Assembly: GCA_021787845.1 (NCBI GenBank)
Contig: JAJYLH010000046.1
Location: 1-46,844, forward strand
Origin: Myxococcales bacterium
GTDB taxonomy: Bacteria; Myxococcota; Myxococcia; Myxococcales; JAJYLH01
Length of the DNA: 46,844 nucleotides
Reading direction: 5' to 3'
Part shown: positions 7,975-16,787 of the stretch, piece by piece
How positions within the stretch are numbered: position 1 is the first letter of the stretch
Layout of the letters: each line of letters starts with the position of its first letter
Translations under genes and position numbers: made by a program
Notes under the pieces: generated by a model
What the model saw: only the letters and a program-made list of their open reading frames with translations
Databases searched by the model: none
What the model was told of the DNA's origin: nothing

Positions 7975-8051
7975 GGCGGGCAGGACCCCTCTCGCCGACC
8001 ATCGCAATCAGCAGAACTGGCGTCGGGACTTCGTGGCTTCGCGGGACGTCC

Positions 8052-8087
8052 GATCAGACCGATCGGTCGGATCGGTCCGATCGGTCT
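8052..8087. repeat. 9-bp palindromic array, locus 2
   Basis: Four tandem units (GATCAGACC, GATCGGTCG, GATCGGTCC, GATCGGTCT) lie in the convergent gap between hcrB and the lipoprotein gene. Confidence 0.85.
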
Positions 8088-8101
8088 GGCGCGCAAGGCG
8101 G

Positions 8102-8139
8102 AGAAACGAAACGCGCCGGCGGATCGCTCCACCGGCGCG
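8102..8139 (-). terminator. Intrinsic terminator of the Cys-rich lipoprotein gene
   Basis: Read on the minus strand, CGCGCCGG and CCGGCGCG pair perfectly over 8 bp with a 12-nt loop (8112-8139) and are followed by TTTCGTTTCT. It begins 17 nt after the lipoprotein stop codon. Confidence 0.7.
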
Positions 8140-8156
8140 CTTGCGATTCCCGATGG

Positions 8157-9305
8157 CTAGAAGCAGAGACCGCCGCCGGTGACCGACTGGCAGGTCGAGC
8201 CGCTCGGACAGGTGTTGGCGGTGCCGCCCGGCGTGCACTCGACCACACACCACTTGGTGTTGCCGTTCTGGGCCTGGACCGCGCACTTCGACCCCGCGAC
8301 CGCCGTGCAGTCGGTGTCCGAGGTGCACTGCTGGAGGCATCGGTCTGCCCCGCTGCCGGTGCCAACGCAGTCATCACCCGCGACGCAGTTGCCCGTGGCC
8401 TGCGTACCGCACTCTTGGTAGGCCTGCTGGGTTCCCGGCGCCGCCTGGCACTGCCCGGTCGACTGGTCGCACGTCTCGCCCTGCTGGCAGATGGTCGAAT
8501 CGGTCCGGCAGTCGGGGTAGCACATGCCTTGCGTTCCCCCACCGCTGCTGGCGACGCAGAGGTAGCCGTTACGGCAGGCGCCGGCCTGGACAGACGTGTC
8601 GCAGCCCTTCAGGCAGACGCCCGCGGGTGAGCAGGGGGTGTTGCTGCCGCAGTCCGCGTCGGTAGAACACTGGGTCTTGCCGTCCGCGCAGAGTCCGCCG
8701 GCATTCAAGCAGACGTTGCCGGTGCCGCAGTCAGCGTCGGCCATGCAATTCTTGGAGCAGTAGCCCTGGTACAGATCGAAGCAGTCGTAGCCGCTCTGGC
8801 ATCCGGTCGAGCTACCCTGGCAGTCCTGGAAGCAGGTGCCCGAGGTCGCGGTCGAGGAATGGAGGCAGCTCGACCCGCTCGCGCACGGCTGTGACTGAGT
8901 GCAGGTCGCTGCGCCCGCGGGAGCCCCAGTGCTGCTGTTGGGATCGACGCACTCGTAGTTGCCTTGGCTTGTTGCCATCACGCAATCCTGCCCGGAGGGG
9001 CAAGAGCCCTGCACGTTACAGCTCGACCCGACCAGGCCGTCGCCCTGCTGGTTACCGCTGGTCTGGCAGGCCCCGCTGACGCAGGTCATCCCGCTCCCGC
9101 AGGAGGTGCTGGTACAGACGCACTTGGGCGTCGCGCCGGTCTTGTCGCAGGTCGGCGTCGTTCCAGAGCAGGACGGCGAGCAGGTCGTGCCGCTGCCGCG
9201 CCCGCCGTTGTTGTTGGCGGTGGGACCGCAACCGCTGAGCGGTAGCGCTGCGAAGAGGCATCCGACCGCCAGCATCGCCGCGAAGGAAAGTCGTCGAGCT
9301 CTCAT
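8157..9305 (-). CDS. Cys-rich secreted lipoprotein
   Basis: This 382-residue protein starts at ATG 9305 (GAGGTG just upstream; an in-frame GTG at 9311 is less likely). It has a signal peptide with a lipobox (FAALPLSGC), so the cysteine near residue 26 should be lipidated and the protein anchored in the outer membrane. The rest is a run of short Cys-rich modules such as CTSDTDC, CSTDADCGSNTPC, CMADADCGTGNVC and CRNGYLC. These resemble the disulfide-rich repeats common in myxobacterial surface lipoproteins. Ser, Thr and Gly fill the spacers. No catalytic motif is visible and the function is unknown; adhesion or a structural role is a guess. It ends at a good intrinsic terminator. Confidence 0.8.
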   Translation of the reverse strand: MRARRLSFAAMLAVGCLFAALPLSGCGPTANNNGGRGSGTTCSPSCSGTTPTCDKTGATPKCVCTSTSCGSGMTCVSGACQTSGNQQGDGLVGSSCNVQGSCPSGQDCVMATSQGNYECVDPNSSTGAPAGAATCTQSQPCASGSSCLHSSTATSGTCFQDCQGSSTGCQSGYDCFDLYQGYCSKNCMADADCGTGNVCLNAGGLCADGKTQCSTDADCGSNTPCSPAGVCLKGCDTSVQAGACRNGYLCVASSGGGTQGMCYPDCRTDSTICQQGETCDQSTGQCQAAPGTQQAYQECGTQATGNCVAGDDCVGTGSGADRCLQQCTSDTDCTAVAGSKCAVQAQNGNTKWCVVECTPGGTANTCPSGSTCQSVTGGGLCF

Positions 9306-9348
9306 GTTCACCTCACGTTGAGTCGAGCGAGATGCCGACCCGCTTTGC

Positions 9349-9386
9349 GCCCTCGCGCCGGGCCACTCCGGCGGTCGAGCGAGGGC
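9349..9386. other. GC-rich hairpin between the CDF exporter and the lipoprotein gene
   Basis: GCCCTCGC (9349-9356) pairs with GCGAGGGC (9379-9386), with a nested GCCGG/CCGGC stem. It lies about 120 nt downstream of the exporter stop and 44 nt upstream of the lipoprotein start on the same strand. It has no T-tract, so it could be a Rho-related or 5'-UTR structure. Confidence 0.4.
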
Positions 9387-9505
9387 GGGCAGTGTAGAGG
9401 CGCGGCAAGAGGCGTGTCAACGGGCCGCAAGCACAGTTCTCGCCCCCGGCTTCGCGGCAAAGTCCGGCGCGACCTTCGGCGCCATCGGCCAGAACGGCGG
9501 CAACC

Positions 9506-10462
9506 TCATCGCGACGGCGAGTCGGGCCGGCCGAGCTGGACGATGCCCGGCGGGAGCGGCTCGGGCTGGACGGTGGAGTGGGCGACGCCGAAGCGTTTCT
9601 CCAGCATCTCGCAGACCGCGCGAGCGACCACGACGCCATGGAAGCCGCCCGGCGCGAGGACGACGTGGGCGGTGACCGCCGGCTCGCCCGCGGAGATCGA
9701 CCAGACGTGGAGGTCGTGCACCGATTGGACGCCGGGGACCTCCTGGATGGCGAGAGCGATTTCGTCCGGGCGGAGCCCTTCCGGGGTGCCTTCCATCAGG
9801 ATGTGGGTCGTCTCGGAGACGAGCCGCCACGCGCTCCACAACAAGAGCGCGCTCACCGCGACCGAGAGCACCGGGTCCGCACGGTTCTCGCCCGTCAGCG
9901 CCACCACCGCACCGGCGACGATGGCCGCGCCCGCCCCTGCCGCGTCGCCGAGCACGTGCGCGAGCGCCGCCCGGACGTTGACGTTCTTCCCGCCGCGCTT
10001 GGAGAGGAAGAGGGCGATGACGAGGTTCACCGCCATCGTCGCGAACCCGGTCACCACCATCCAGCCGCCCAGGACCGCCGGCGGATGGACGAAGCGCTGG
10101 TAGGCCTCGACGATGATGAGGACGCTCGCGGCGGCGAGGAGGACCCCGTTGACCAACGCGGCGAGGACTTCGAACCGCTGGTAGCCGAAGGTCTTCTTCA
10201 GGCTCCGGGGGCGGAGGGCGACCAGCGTCGCGACCAGGGCGAGGGCGAGGCTGCCGACGTCGGAGACCATGTGCCAGGCGTCGGCGAGGAGCGCGAGCGA
10301 ATGGGTGAAGAAGCTCGCGACGAACTCGCCGGCCATCATCAGCACGGTGAGCGCGAGCGCTATCGCCAGGGCGAAGGGGTCCCCCCGAGGGGAGTGGTCG
10401 TGGTGGCCGGCACCGCTGCCGGTCTGGGTGGCGTTGGCGTCTTCTGGGTGACCGTTCGCCAT
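9506..10462 (-). CDS. CDF-family divalent metal (Zn/Cd/Co) exporter, CzcD-like
   Basis: This 318-residue inner-membrane cation diffusion facilitator exchanges cytosolic Zn2+ (or Cd2+/Co2+) for protons. Six membrane segments lie between about residues 30 and 215. The transport site is the paired HxxxD motif: His64/Asp68 in DAWHMVSD (TM2) and His169/Asp173 in AHVLGD (TM5), the zinc-preferring arrangement. The N terminus has a short His-rich tail (GAGHHDH) and the C-terminal cytosolic domain (VPGVQSVHDLHVWSISAGE) is typical of the family. It stands apart from known metal resistance genes here. It is followed by the lipoprotein gene on the same strand after 200 bp. Confidence 0.93.
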   Translation of the reverse strand: MANGHPEDANATQTGSGAGHHDHSPRGDPFALAIALALTVLMMAGEFVASFFTHSLALLADAWHMVSDVGSLALALVATLVALRPRSLKKTFGYQRFEVLAALVNGVLLAAASVLIIVEAYQRFVHPPAVLGGWMVVTGFATMAVNLVIALFLSKRGGKNVNVRAALAHVLGDAAGAGAAIVAGAVVALTGENRADPVLSVAVSALLLWSAWRLVSETTHILMEGTPEGLRPDEIALAIQEVPGVQSVHDLHVWSISAGEPAVTAHVVLAPGGFHGVVVARAVCEMLEKRFGVAHSTVQPEPLPPGIVQLGRPDSPSR

Positions 10463-10532
10463 CGGCCGGGGACCATCGCGCGGCCGGCCGGCTCAGTTCA
10501 AGCCGGGCGAGGGGCCGGCGAAACGCTGGCCG

Positions 10533-10595
10533 GATCCGACCGATCGGTCCGATTCGACGGAGCCGTCCGATTCGACGGAGCCGTCCGATCGGCTG
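10533..10595. repeat. 9-bp palindromic array, locus 3 (with an 18-bp higher-order unit)
   Basis: Seven 9-bp units, three of GATC type at the edges and a doubled 18-bp block (GATTCGACGGAGCCGTCC twice) in the middle. It ends 1 bp before the stop codon of the outer-membrane protein gene at 10597. Confidence 0.8.
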
Positions 10596-10596
10596 C

Positions 10597-12003
10597 TCAA
10601 AAGTTGCAGGCGAGGTCGGTGGAGAGCACGAGGTCGGACACCTGGGTGACCCGCAGCCGCTGTCCCGGCTGGTCGAGGCGGAAGTCGTAGTTCGGGTTCA
10701 CCTCGGGGGTGCCCAGCGTCACGAGGCCGTCCGGCGGCGAGCCCGGCGTCGCGCCGAAGCGGTCGACGCCCACCGTCTCGGCGGTGATGTAGTGCGGCGT
10801 CTCGGTGCCCAAGGACAAGAAGCTCACCCAGTGGACCCACTGGTTGAAACGCAGGTCGACGGTGAGCTTGGCGGCGGTCGTGAAGTACTCGTCCGAGTAG
10901 GTCAGCTTGCGCAGGGCGTCGGAGAGCTCGGTGTAGGTGCGTCCCTTGGAGACGTACTCCGCGGAGAGCTGCACCCCTATCGCCAAGCGGGTGGAGCCCT
11001 TCTCGTCGACCGGGATGAACTCGGTGCCCACCTGGATGCCGCCGTGCTGCGGGGGCTCGAGACCGGTCTTGCCGGCCCAGTAGTTCTGCGGGTCCCAGGG
11101 CTTGCCCGTCGCCGGGTCGGTCGACCCCGGCTGGCAGCTCAACTGCCCCCACGAGCTCATCACCTGGTTGTTCTTGTCGTTGCCGGCGATGGCGCAGTTG
11201 TCGTAGGCGTTCCCCGCCGCGGCCGCGAGCGTGTAGTGGATGCGCAGGTACGGGTCGACGACGCCCACCCGCTTGCTCATCGCCATCCACCAGTCGAACT
11301 GGTGCGCCCCCGAGCCCAGCGAGAGCGGATTCGAGGGGTCGGGGTTGGCCGGGTCCGGCGCGGTCGGGTCCATCGGCTGGATGATGGGCATCGTGTAGTC
11401 GAACCCGATGACCCAGGTCGCGGTCCGCTCCTTGAACGGGAACATGTCGTCGGGCAGCTTCTTGTCGCGCTCGCCGTTCAAGATGCCCCAGGCGAAGCCG
11501 ATCGACGGGTCCATCCAGCCGCCCCGGTAGACCGTGCCCGGCGAGACGAGAATCGGCCGGGTCTGGGTGCAGTCGGCGTTCAGGCACTGGCCGTCGGCGT
11601 CGTAGGTGTTGTTCTGGAGGGTCGAGGTCGACTTGACGTACTGGCCGTTGACGGTCGCGTAGTCCCAGTACTGCTCGTCCTGGATGGCGTAGGGGATGTC
11701 GCCGTGCAGCTCCAGGTCGTGCCAGATGCCGAGCGCGAGCCGCAGGTCCATCACGTGCGTCCAGCGCTGGTAGTGCAGCTCCGTCGCCTGGATGGTCTGC
11801 TTGGTCGCCGGGTCGAACTCCTCCCGGGTGATCTCGGCCCGGTGCTGGAAGCGGCGCCAGCGCAGGTCGAGGTCGAGCTCCACCGGGTTGTCCTGCTCGG
11901 CCGCGGTCGCCACGTGGGTGGCCAGCGCCGCTCTCGCCGGGCGTGAGCCGACGAGGAGCGTTCCCAGGGCGAGAGCGAGTAGGGCGCGTGCCGGCCGAGC
12001 CAT
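10597..12003 (-). CDS. Predicted outer-membrane beta-barrel protein
   Basis: This 468-residue protein has a signal peptide (ALLALALGTLLVGSRPARA, cleavage near residue 25) and then many alternating hydrophobic/polar strands rich in Trp and Tyr, ending in Phe (DLACNF), as outer-membrane barrels do. Segments such as ELDLDLRWRRFQHRAEIT, HDLELHGDIPYAIQDEQYW and KLTVDLRFNQWVHWVSFLSL look like membrane strands. I do not recognise a named family. A pair of extracellular-loop cysteines (GQCLNADC) may form a disulfide. The ATG at 12003 has AAGGG directly upstream, a weak site. Its stop abuts the 9-bp array at 10533-10595. Confidence 0.7.
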   Translation of the reverse strand: MARPARALLALALGTLLVGSRPARAALATHVATAAEQDNPVELDLDLRWRRFQHRAEITREEFDPATKQTIQATELHYQRWTHVMDLRLALGIWHDLELHGDIPYAIQDEQYWDYATVNGQYVKSTSTLQNNTYDADGQCLNADCTQTRPILVSPGTVYRGGWMDPSIGFAWGILNGERDKKLPDDMFPFKERTATWVIGFDYTMPIIQPMDPTAPDPANPDPSNPLSLGSGAHQFDWWMAMSKRVGVVDPYLRIHYTLAAAAGNAYDNCAIAGNDKNNQVMSSWGQLSCQPGSTDPATGKPWDPQNYWAGKTGLEPPQHGGIQVGTEFIPVDEKGSTRLAIGVQLSAEYVSKGRTYTELSDALRKLTYSDEYFTTAAKLTVDLRFNQWVHWVSFLSLGTETPHYITAETVGVDRFGATPGSPPDGLVTLGTPEVNPNYDFRLDQPGQRLRVTQVSDLVLSTDLACNF

Positions 12004-12079
12004 CCCTTGGGACCCCTTCGAAAGGCGAAAGAGCGTAGCAGCGCCGCCGAGATGGGGTCAACCGTTCGGACGCTCGGAA

Positions 12080-15000
12080 TCAGGGGACGAGGAAGACGCA
12101 CTCCGCGAACCTTCGGTTCAGGGCGCGGCCCTGGGGGGTCAGGTTCGAGGCGATCGGCCGGGTGTCGCCGTAGCCCTCGACCGCGACCCGCTTTTCGTCG
12201 ACCCGCTCGGAGGCATGGAGGAACTGGCGCACGCTCGTCGCCCGGCGCAGCGACAGGCCCAGGTTGTACTCGGGCGTCCCGATGTTGTCGGTGTGCGACT
12301 CGACCCGGATCTTCAGGGCGGGGAAGGCCCGGATGACCTTGCCCAGCTCGTCGAGCTTCCCCCGCTCGCTCGGCTTGATTTGTGTCGAGTCGAAGTCGAA
12401 GTGGACGTTGGTGCTGACCGCGACCCCTTCCGCCGTCTCCCGCGCGGTCAGGTGGGTCTGGGTCCTGACGAACCGGAGGATGGCCGCGATGATCTGCGCG
12501 CGGCGGTCGGTCGCCGGCGGCTTCTTCTCGACGAGGAACGTCCGCGGCGGGCACGCCTCGCTCACGCCCCTCGCCGTCGACTGAGTCGCGATGAGCTCGT
12601 GGAGGCCGGGGACCAGGTCGAACGCGGGCACCACGCGGAAGCGGCCACGCCGGTCGACCCGAACCGACGAGAGGTCCTCGCCGTCGAGGACGAGGGCGAC
12701 CCGGGCGCCAGGCTCGGCGGTCCCCTCGATGGTCGGGCGCGCGAGGCGGACCACTTCGCCGTCGCCCGGCTTCAAGAGCGTCGGGGGCGGGACCGGCACG
12801 AAGGGTACGGCAGCGGTGGCAGGGGGCGGCAAGCGCTTCCAGCCCAGGGAAGCGAAAGCGGTGAACGCTGGCGACCCCGCCGCGGTGGAGAGCCCTCGGC
12901 CGGCGGCGGCGGTGACGCTGAGCCCAAGGGGGAGCAAGAGCGTTACCCCTCCCTCGGCAAGCACGGGCCCGTCGGCGGCGGAAAAGGGGAACTCGAAGGG
13001 CGAGCTCGCGAGGAGCGTGGCGAACGGCGTGAAGGTGCCCAGGCGGACCGAGACGCCGGCGCGCAGGTCGAGCTGGGGCCCGGCAGGTAGAACGAGCGCC
13101 TCGCGGGCGACGCCGGCGGACTGCGCGCCCAGGGCGAGGGCGAGGGCGAATCGGCCGAGGGAAGCGTTCGCGACGAGGTCGCCGCCGCCCGCGAAGGAGC
13201 CGGTGCCGAGAAGCGGCGTCGTCGCGCTCGGCGCGCTCAAGGACAGGTCGAGGCCCAACCGGAAGGCGGGGCCGGTGACGAGGCCGACGAGCGCGCCCAA
13301 GGAGAGGTCGCCGACGCCGGGCGCGGCGGGGGCGAAGGTGCCGAGGGCGCCGGAGCTCTGGGCGACAGGGGAGCCGGGGAGCGACAGCGATAGCGCAAAG
13401 CGCCGCCCGAAGGAGTAGGCGACGACCGCCCGCGCCTCGACCTCGTCGCGCACGAGCGAGCCGATGGCGTGGCGACCCGCGTCGGTCACCAGAATCGGGT
13501 CGTGCTCGTAGCCGAGGTCCAGCCGGACGGCCGGGCCCGCGTGACGGTCGCCGGTGGCAGCCCCGACGGAGGGAACGTCGCCGGCGAAGGTCGCCTGGTC
13601 GGCGAGGCCGAGTGCCTGGGCGCGCGCGGCGACGAGGACGAGGAGGACGAGAAGCGCCGACCGGCGCCGGCGGAGGAGGAGCGCGAGCCCGACGACGAGG
13701 AGCATCAGCGCTCCCGCTGGCACGCTGGCGCAACCGCCGCCGCCCTTGACCCCGTAGCGTTCCTGCTGGGCGGCAGCGCCGCCGTCAGTCGTGTTGGCGC
13801 CGCCATCCGCGGTGATCGTGCCGCCGTCGGAGGTTCCACCGTCGGGTGTGATCGTGCCGCCGTCTTCGATGCCGCCGTCGGGCGCGACTGTGCCACCGTC
13901 CTCGATGCCGCCGTCGGGGGTGCCCGCGTCGGGCGGGTTCTCGATGGTGAAGGAGCTGGTCGCGACGGCGCTGTCGACGCCCGCGAGGCTCTCCTGGCGG
14001 GCGTCGAGCTGGTGCGCCGCCGGGTCGGCTTGGAACCCTTGGGTCCAGCGGCCGCTGGCATCGACGGTGACGCTGGCGAGCGCCTGGCCGTCGAGGGCGA
14101 GCAGGACGCGCAGCCCCGGGGTGCCGGTGCCGGCGGCATCGACGGAGGTCGAATAGAGCACGGTGCCGGTCGCCGGCGAGTCGATGGCCGGTGCCGCTGG
14201 CGGGTTCGGATCGAAGACGACGTGCAGGGTGGTCGACGGCGCGCTGATGACGCCGTCCGCCTCGGCCGTCGCGAACAGCGCGTTGTCGCCTTCGGTCAAG
14301 GGAACGTTGGCCGAGAACGCGTCCGACGAATCGGCCTGGACGTCGACCAGGTCGTCGCTCGCGCGCCAGACGCGGACGGTCGTTCCCTCGTACGAGGTTC
14401 CGGTCAGCGCCATCGACGGCGAGGCCGTGTAGACAGGGGCAGCGCTCCCGCTGAGCGCCGGCGGGAGGCGGGCCTGGGCGGTGTTGTTGGTCTCGTCGGT
14501 CTCCTCGAGGACGCCGCTCGCCGCGAGGGGACCGTTGGTGCCGGAGGAGGTCCCTCCGAGAAGGTTGACGGTCCCGCCGGCGGTCCGGTTCTCGCAGTCG
14601 GCGGCATCGACCCGCACCGTCAAGAGCTCGCCGGGCTTCAAGAAGTCGGTCTGGGCGTCGATGGGCGCCGTCGTGCCGGCGGCGAGCGCACCCAAAGGCG
14701 CGATCGCCTGGCCGTCCGGCGCCAAGAACGAGACCTCGGCGCCCGCGGGAACGTCGCCCGCGAGGGATGCTTGGATCGTCGCGACCGAGTGGTCGAGAGC
14801 GGGCGCGACCGACGCGACGGAGAGATCGATCGGCGCCGGGTCGTAGGTGACGGTCATCTGGTAGAGCAAGCCTCCCAGGACCGCTCCTTTGTCCCAGGAC
14901 CACACGGCGATGCCGAGCGCGTTGCGCCCTACGGTCAGCGGGAGCGCTTGCGTGGAGGGTGTGAGGTACGAAGGCTCTCCGGTAGCGGCGCAGTCCGGCG

Positions 15001-15688
15001 TCCCGTCGCAGGTGTCGAAGACGTGCTGGCCGTCGGCGGAGACGTCGGCCTCGCTGTCGGCGAAGAGGTCGATCTGGGTGTCGAGGTTCTCCGCGTTCAG
15101 CGGCAGGCACAGCTCGCGGCGGAAGAAGGCGGCGGAGTCGACCGCGTCGGGGATGTAGCCGTTGCCATAGGGCGCGTCGGGACGGAGGGCCGAGTAGCGG
15201 CGGGGAAACTGGGTTCCGTTGTCGGAATCGGGATAGAAGAGCGCGTCGAGCCCGGAGTCGAGCGGCGTCGACCAGATCCAGTCCGCCAGGACGTGACCGC
15301 TGTCGTCCTGCGGCAGCCCTGCTTTGGGCCAGCTACCATCCCGCCAGACGGGGAGGGCGTTCTTCCAGGCGCCAGCTTCCGTGTAACCGGGCGTGGCGAA
15401 GCCGAGTCCGGCCTCGTCGGCGGGCGGCGGCGCGGGCTCGGCCGGTGGCGCCGGGTTGGTCGAAAGCCACACGCGGTCGACCGCGGTGGACGAATCCTGG
15501 CCCTCGTTGCTGACGAGCCGGATGGTCTCGGCGCTGACCGCAGCGCTCGACAAGAGCACCACGGCCGCGACGACCTCGGCTGTCGTCCGGCGAGCCACGG
15601 TCGTTGCTGTCGGCACCTCCGGCGCCGGCTTGAGGGCGAATACGGGCCGAGAGAGGCGGCAACAGCCTCGCTGGACGCCGAGCCCCAC
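12080..15688 (-). CDS. MYXO-CTERM-like surface protein fused in frame to an OmpA-family protein
   Basis: One 1202-residue frame reads like two proteins. Residues 1-661: a signal peptide (AEVVAAVVLLSSAAVSA), a beta-rich domain, a CARDB-like part (EETDETNNTAQARLPP), Ig-like domains, then PDGGIEDGG-type linkers and a MYXO-CTERM-like signal with Cys653 and an RRRR tail at 673-676. With no stop, a second signal peptide follows (SALLVLLVLVAARAQA), then a barrel domain and a C-terminal peptidoglycan-binding OmpA domain (HFDFDSTQIKPSERGKLDEL; SHTDNIGTPEYNLGLSLRRA). An internal ATG at 13705 has GGGAG 5 nt upstream and could start the OmpA half alone (541 residues). The true N-terminal start is uncertain; GTG 15688 has AGGAG 3 nt upstream. 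The two-protein reading is inference. Confidence 0.75.
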   Translation of the reverse strand: MGLGVQRGCCRLSRPVFALKPAPEVPTATTVARRTTAEVVAAVVLLSSAAVSAETIRLVSNEGQDSSTAVDRVWLSTNPAPPAEPAPPPADEAGLGFATPGYTEAGAWKNALPVWRDGSWPKAGLPQDDSGHVLADWIWSTPLDSGLDALFYPDSDNGTQFPRRYSALRPDAPYGNGYIPDAVDSAAFFRRELCLPLNAENLDTQIDLFADSEADVSADGQHVFDTCDGTPDCAATGEPSYLTPSTQALPLTVGRNALGIAVWSWDKGAVLGGLLYQMTVTYDPAPIDLSVASVAPALDHSVATIQASLAGDVPAGAEVSFLAPDGQAIAPLGALAAGTTAPIDAQTDFLKPGELLTVRVDAADCENRTAGGTVNLLGGTSSGTNGPLAASGVLEETDETNNTAQARLPPALSGSAAPVYTASPSMALTGTSYEGTTVRVWRASDDLVDVQADSSDAFSANVPLTEGDNALFATAEADGVISAPSTTLHVVFDPNPPAAPAIDSPATGTVLYSTSVDAAGTGTPGLRVLLALDGQALASVTVDASGRWTQGFQADPAAHQLDARQESLAGVDSAVATSSFTIENPPDAGTPDGGIEDGGTVAPDGGIEDGGTITPDGGTSDGGTITADGGANTTDGGAAAQQERYGVKGGGGCASVPAGALMLLVVGLALLLRRRRSALLVLLVLVAARAQALGLADQATFAGDVPSVGAATGDRHAGPAVRLDLGYEHDPILVTDAGRHAIGSLVRDEVEARAVVAYSFGRRFALSLSLPGSPVAQSSGALGTFAPAAPGVGDLSLGALVGLVTGPAFRLGLDLSLSAPSATTPLLGTGSFAGGGDLVANASLGRFALALALGAQSAGVAREALVLPAGPQLDLRAGVSVRLGTFTPFATLLASSPFEFPFSAADGPVLAEGGVTLLLPLGLSVTAAAGRGLSTAAGSPAFTAFASLGWKRLPPPATAAVPFVPVPPPTLLKPGDGEVVRLARPTIEGTAEPGARVALVLDGEDLSSVRVDRRGRFRVVPAFDLVPGLHELIATQSTARGVSEACPPRTFLVEKKPPATDRRAQIIAAILRFVRTQTHLTARETAEGVAVSTNVHFDFDSTQIKPSERGKLDELGKVIRAFPALKIRVESHTDNIGTPEYNLGLSLRRATSVRQFLHASERVDEKRVAVEGYGDTRPIASNLTPQGRALNRRFAECVFLVP

Positions 15689-15899
15689 GGTCTCCTAGCG
15701 CGACGATGCATCCAGCGCGTTGCCCTGTCGCCTCCTCCGGTGGCCGCGGGCCGCCGGCCCACCGTGGATTAGTGCAGACGCTCTCGCCCGGTCGACCGGT
15801 GAGGCACGCACGGCGGAGGTGACGGACGTCCGCGGGTAGGCGTGCGTCTGCGCAGGTCGCGTTGTGTGTGGGCGGCCGGCGCTCGAGGTACGCGAAGCG

Positions 15900-16787
15900 T
15901 CAGTACCGAGCGAACCCGGGTAGCTGCAAGGGCCGGCTGAGCGGCCCGTCCAGAGGGAGCTCAAGAGCGCCGTCGGGCTTCCGGAACGGTCCTGCGAAGC
16001 CCAGCAGCCCCTTGATATCCGAGTTGCGCGACAAGTAGGCGTCGGAGAGCTTCAGGCGGACGTGGCCCTTGATGAAAGACGCCATCAGGTTCGGCACCAG
16101 GGTCACGTCGCCGGTCAGCTCGAGGTCGAGGTCGCGGCTCTTCGCTTGGCCCTTCTCGATCTTCGCGTGGCTCTTCTTGACGGCGACGCTCAGCTCCGGC
16201 GAGCCGAGGTCGGTGGCGGGCACCTTGAAGCCCATGATCGTCCCGCTCTTGATCTTGCCGCCGGCCAGCACCGCTGCCAGGGAGCCCTGGGTCACCTCCC
16301 CGCGGGCGTCGGTCGACAGCTCCACCCGACCGCTCAAGCCCCCCGCGATCTTGAGGCCGGTGGCGCTCTCGACCGTTTGGCCGACGTCGAGCTGGAGCCC
16401 TCTCGCCACCGCCGTCACGCTCAGGCCCTTGCGGTTCCCGGTCACCTCGCCGTCGAGCGAGCCCGCGTAGGCGTCGACGCCGAAGACCGCGCCGAGCTTG
16501 CCCTTGAAGAGCGGCAGGAGCGCCGGGCGCACTCGGACCCGGTCGAGAATCACCTTGATCTCGCGGCCGTTGACCTCGCGGTCGAAGATGACGTCGCCCA
16601 GGCGAAGGCCGAGCGGGAACGCCGGACCGATGTCGTTGATCACCAGCTTGGAGCCCGGCAGCGCTCTTGCTGCCTCCAGCTCCAGGCGCCGCCCGAGGGC
16701 CTGGTACGGGAAGGTCAGGACGAGGCTCGTCACCAGCGCGACGAGCGTGAACAACACGTAGAGCGGAATTTTCCAGCGGCGCGCCAT
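15900..16787 (-). CDS. gspN: Type II secretion system protein N
   Basis: This 295-residue inner-membrane protein has one N-terminal membrane segment (residues 8-27, VLFTLVALVTSLVLTFPYQ) and a large periplasmic beta-rich domain. The pattern PYQALGRRLELEAARALPGS followed by a repetitive AsmA/GspN-like region fits GspN, an accessory of the T2SS platform. Its ATG (16787) follows the gspM stop TAG with no gap, and GGAG lies just upstream. It is the last gene of the operon. The following 211 bp (15689-15899) contain no gene, only a segment around 15772-15795 that loosely resembles the repeat at 41387-41415. Confidence 0.85.
   Translation of the reverse strand: MARRWKIPLYVLFTLVALVTSLVLTFPYQALGRRLELEAARALPGSKLVINDIGPAFPLGLRLGDVIFDREVNGREIKVILDRVRVRPALLPLFKGKLGAVFGVDAYAGSLDGEVTGNRKGLSVTAVARGLQLDVGQTVESATGLKIAGGLSGRVELSTDARGEVTQGSLAAVLAGGKIKSGTIMGFKVPATDLGSPELSVAVKKSHAKIEKGQAKSRDLDLELTGDVTLVPNLMASFIKGHVRLKLSDAYLSRNSDIKGLLGFAGPFRKPDGALELPLDGPLSRPLQLPGFARY

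Noticed and set aside
13469-15772. A 767-residue plus-strand open frame opposite the OmpA fusion gene
   Set aside because: It is low-complexity Gly/Arg/Val sequence caused by the GC3 bias of the opposite gene.
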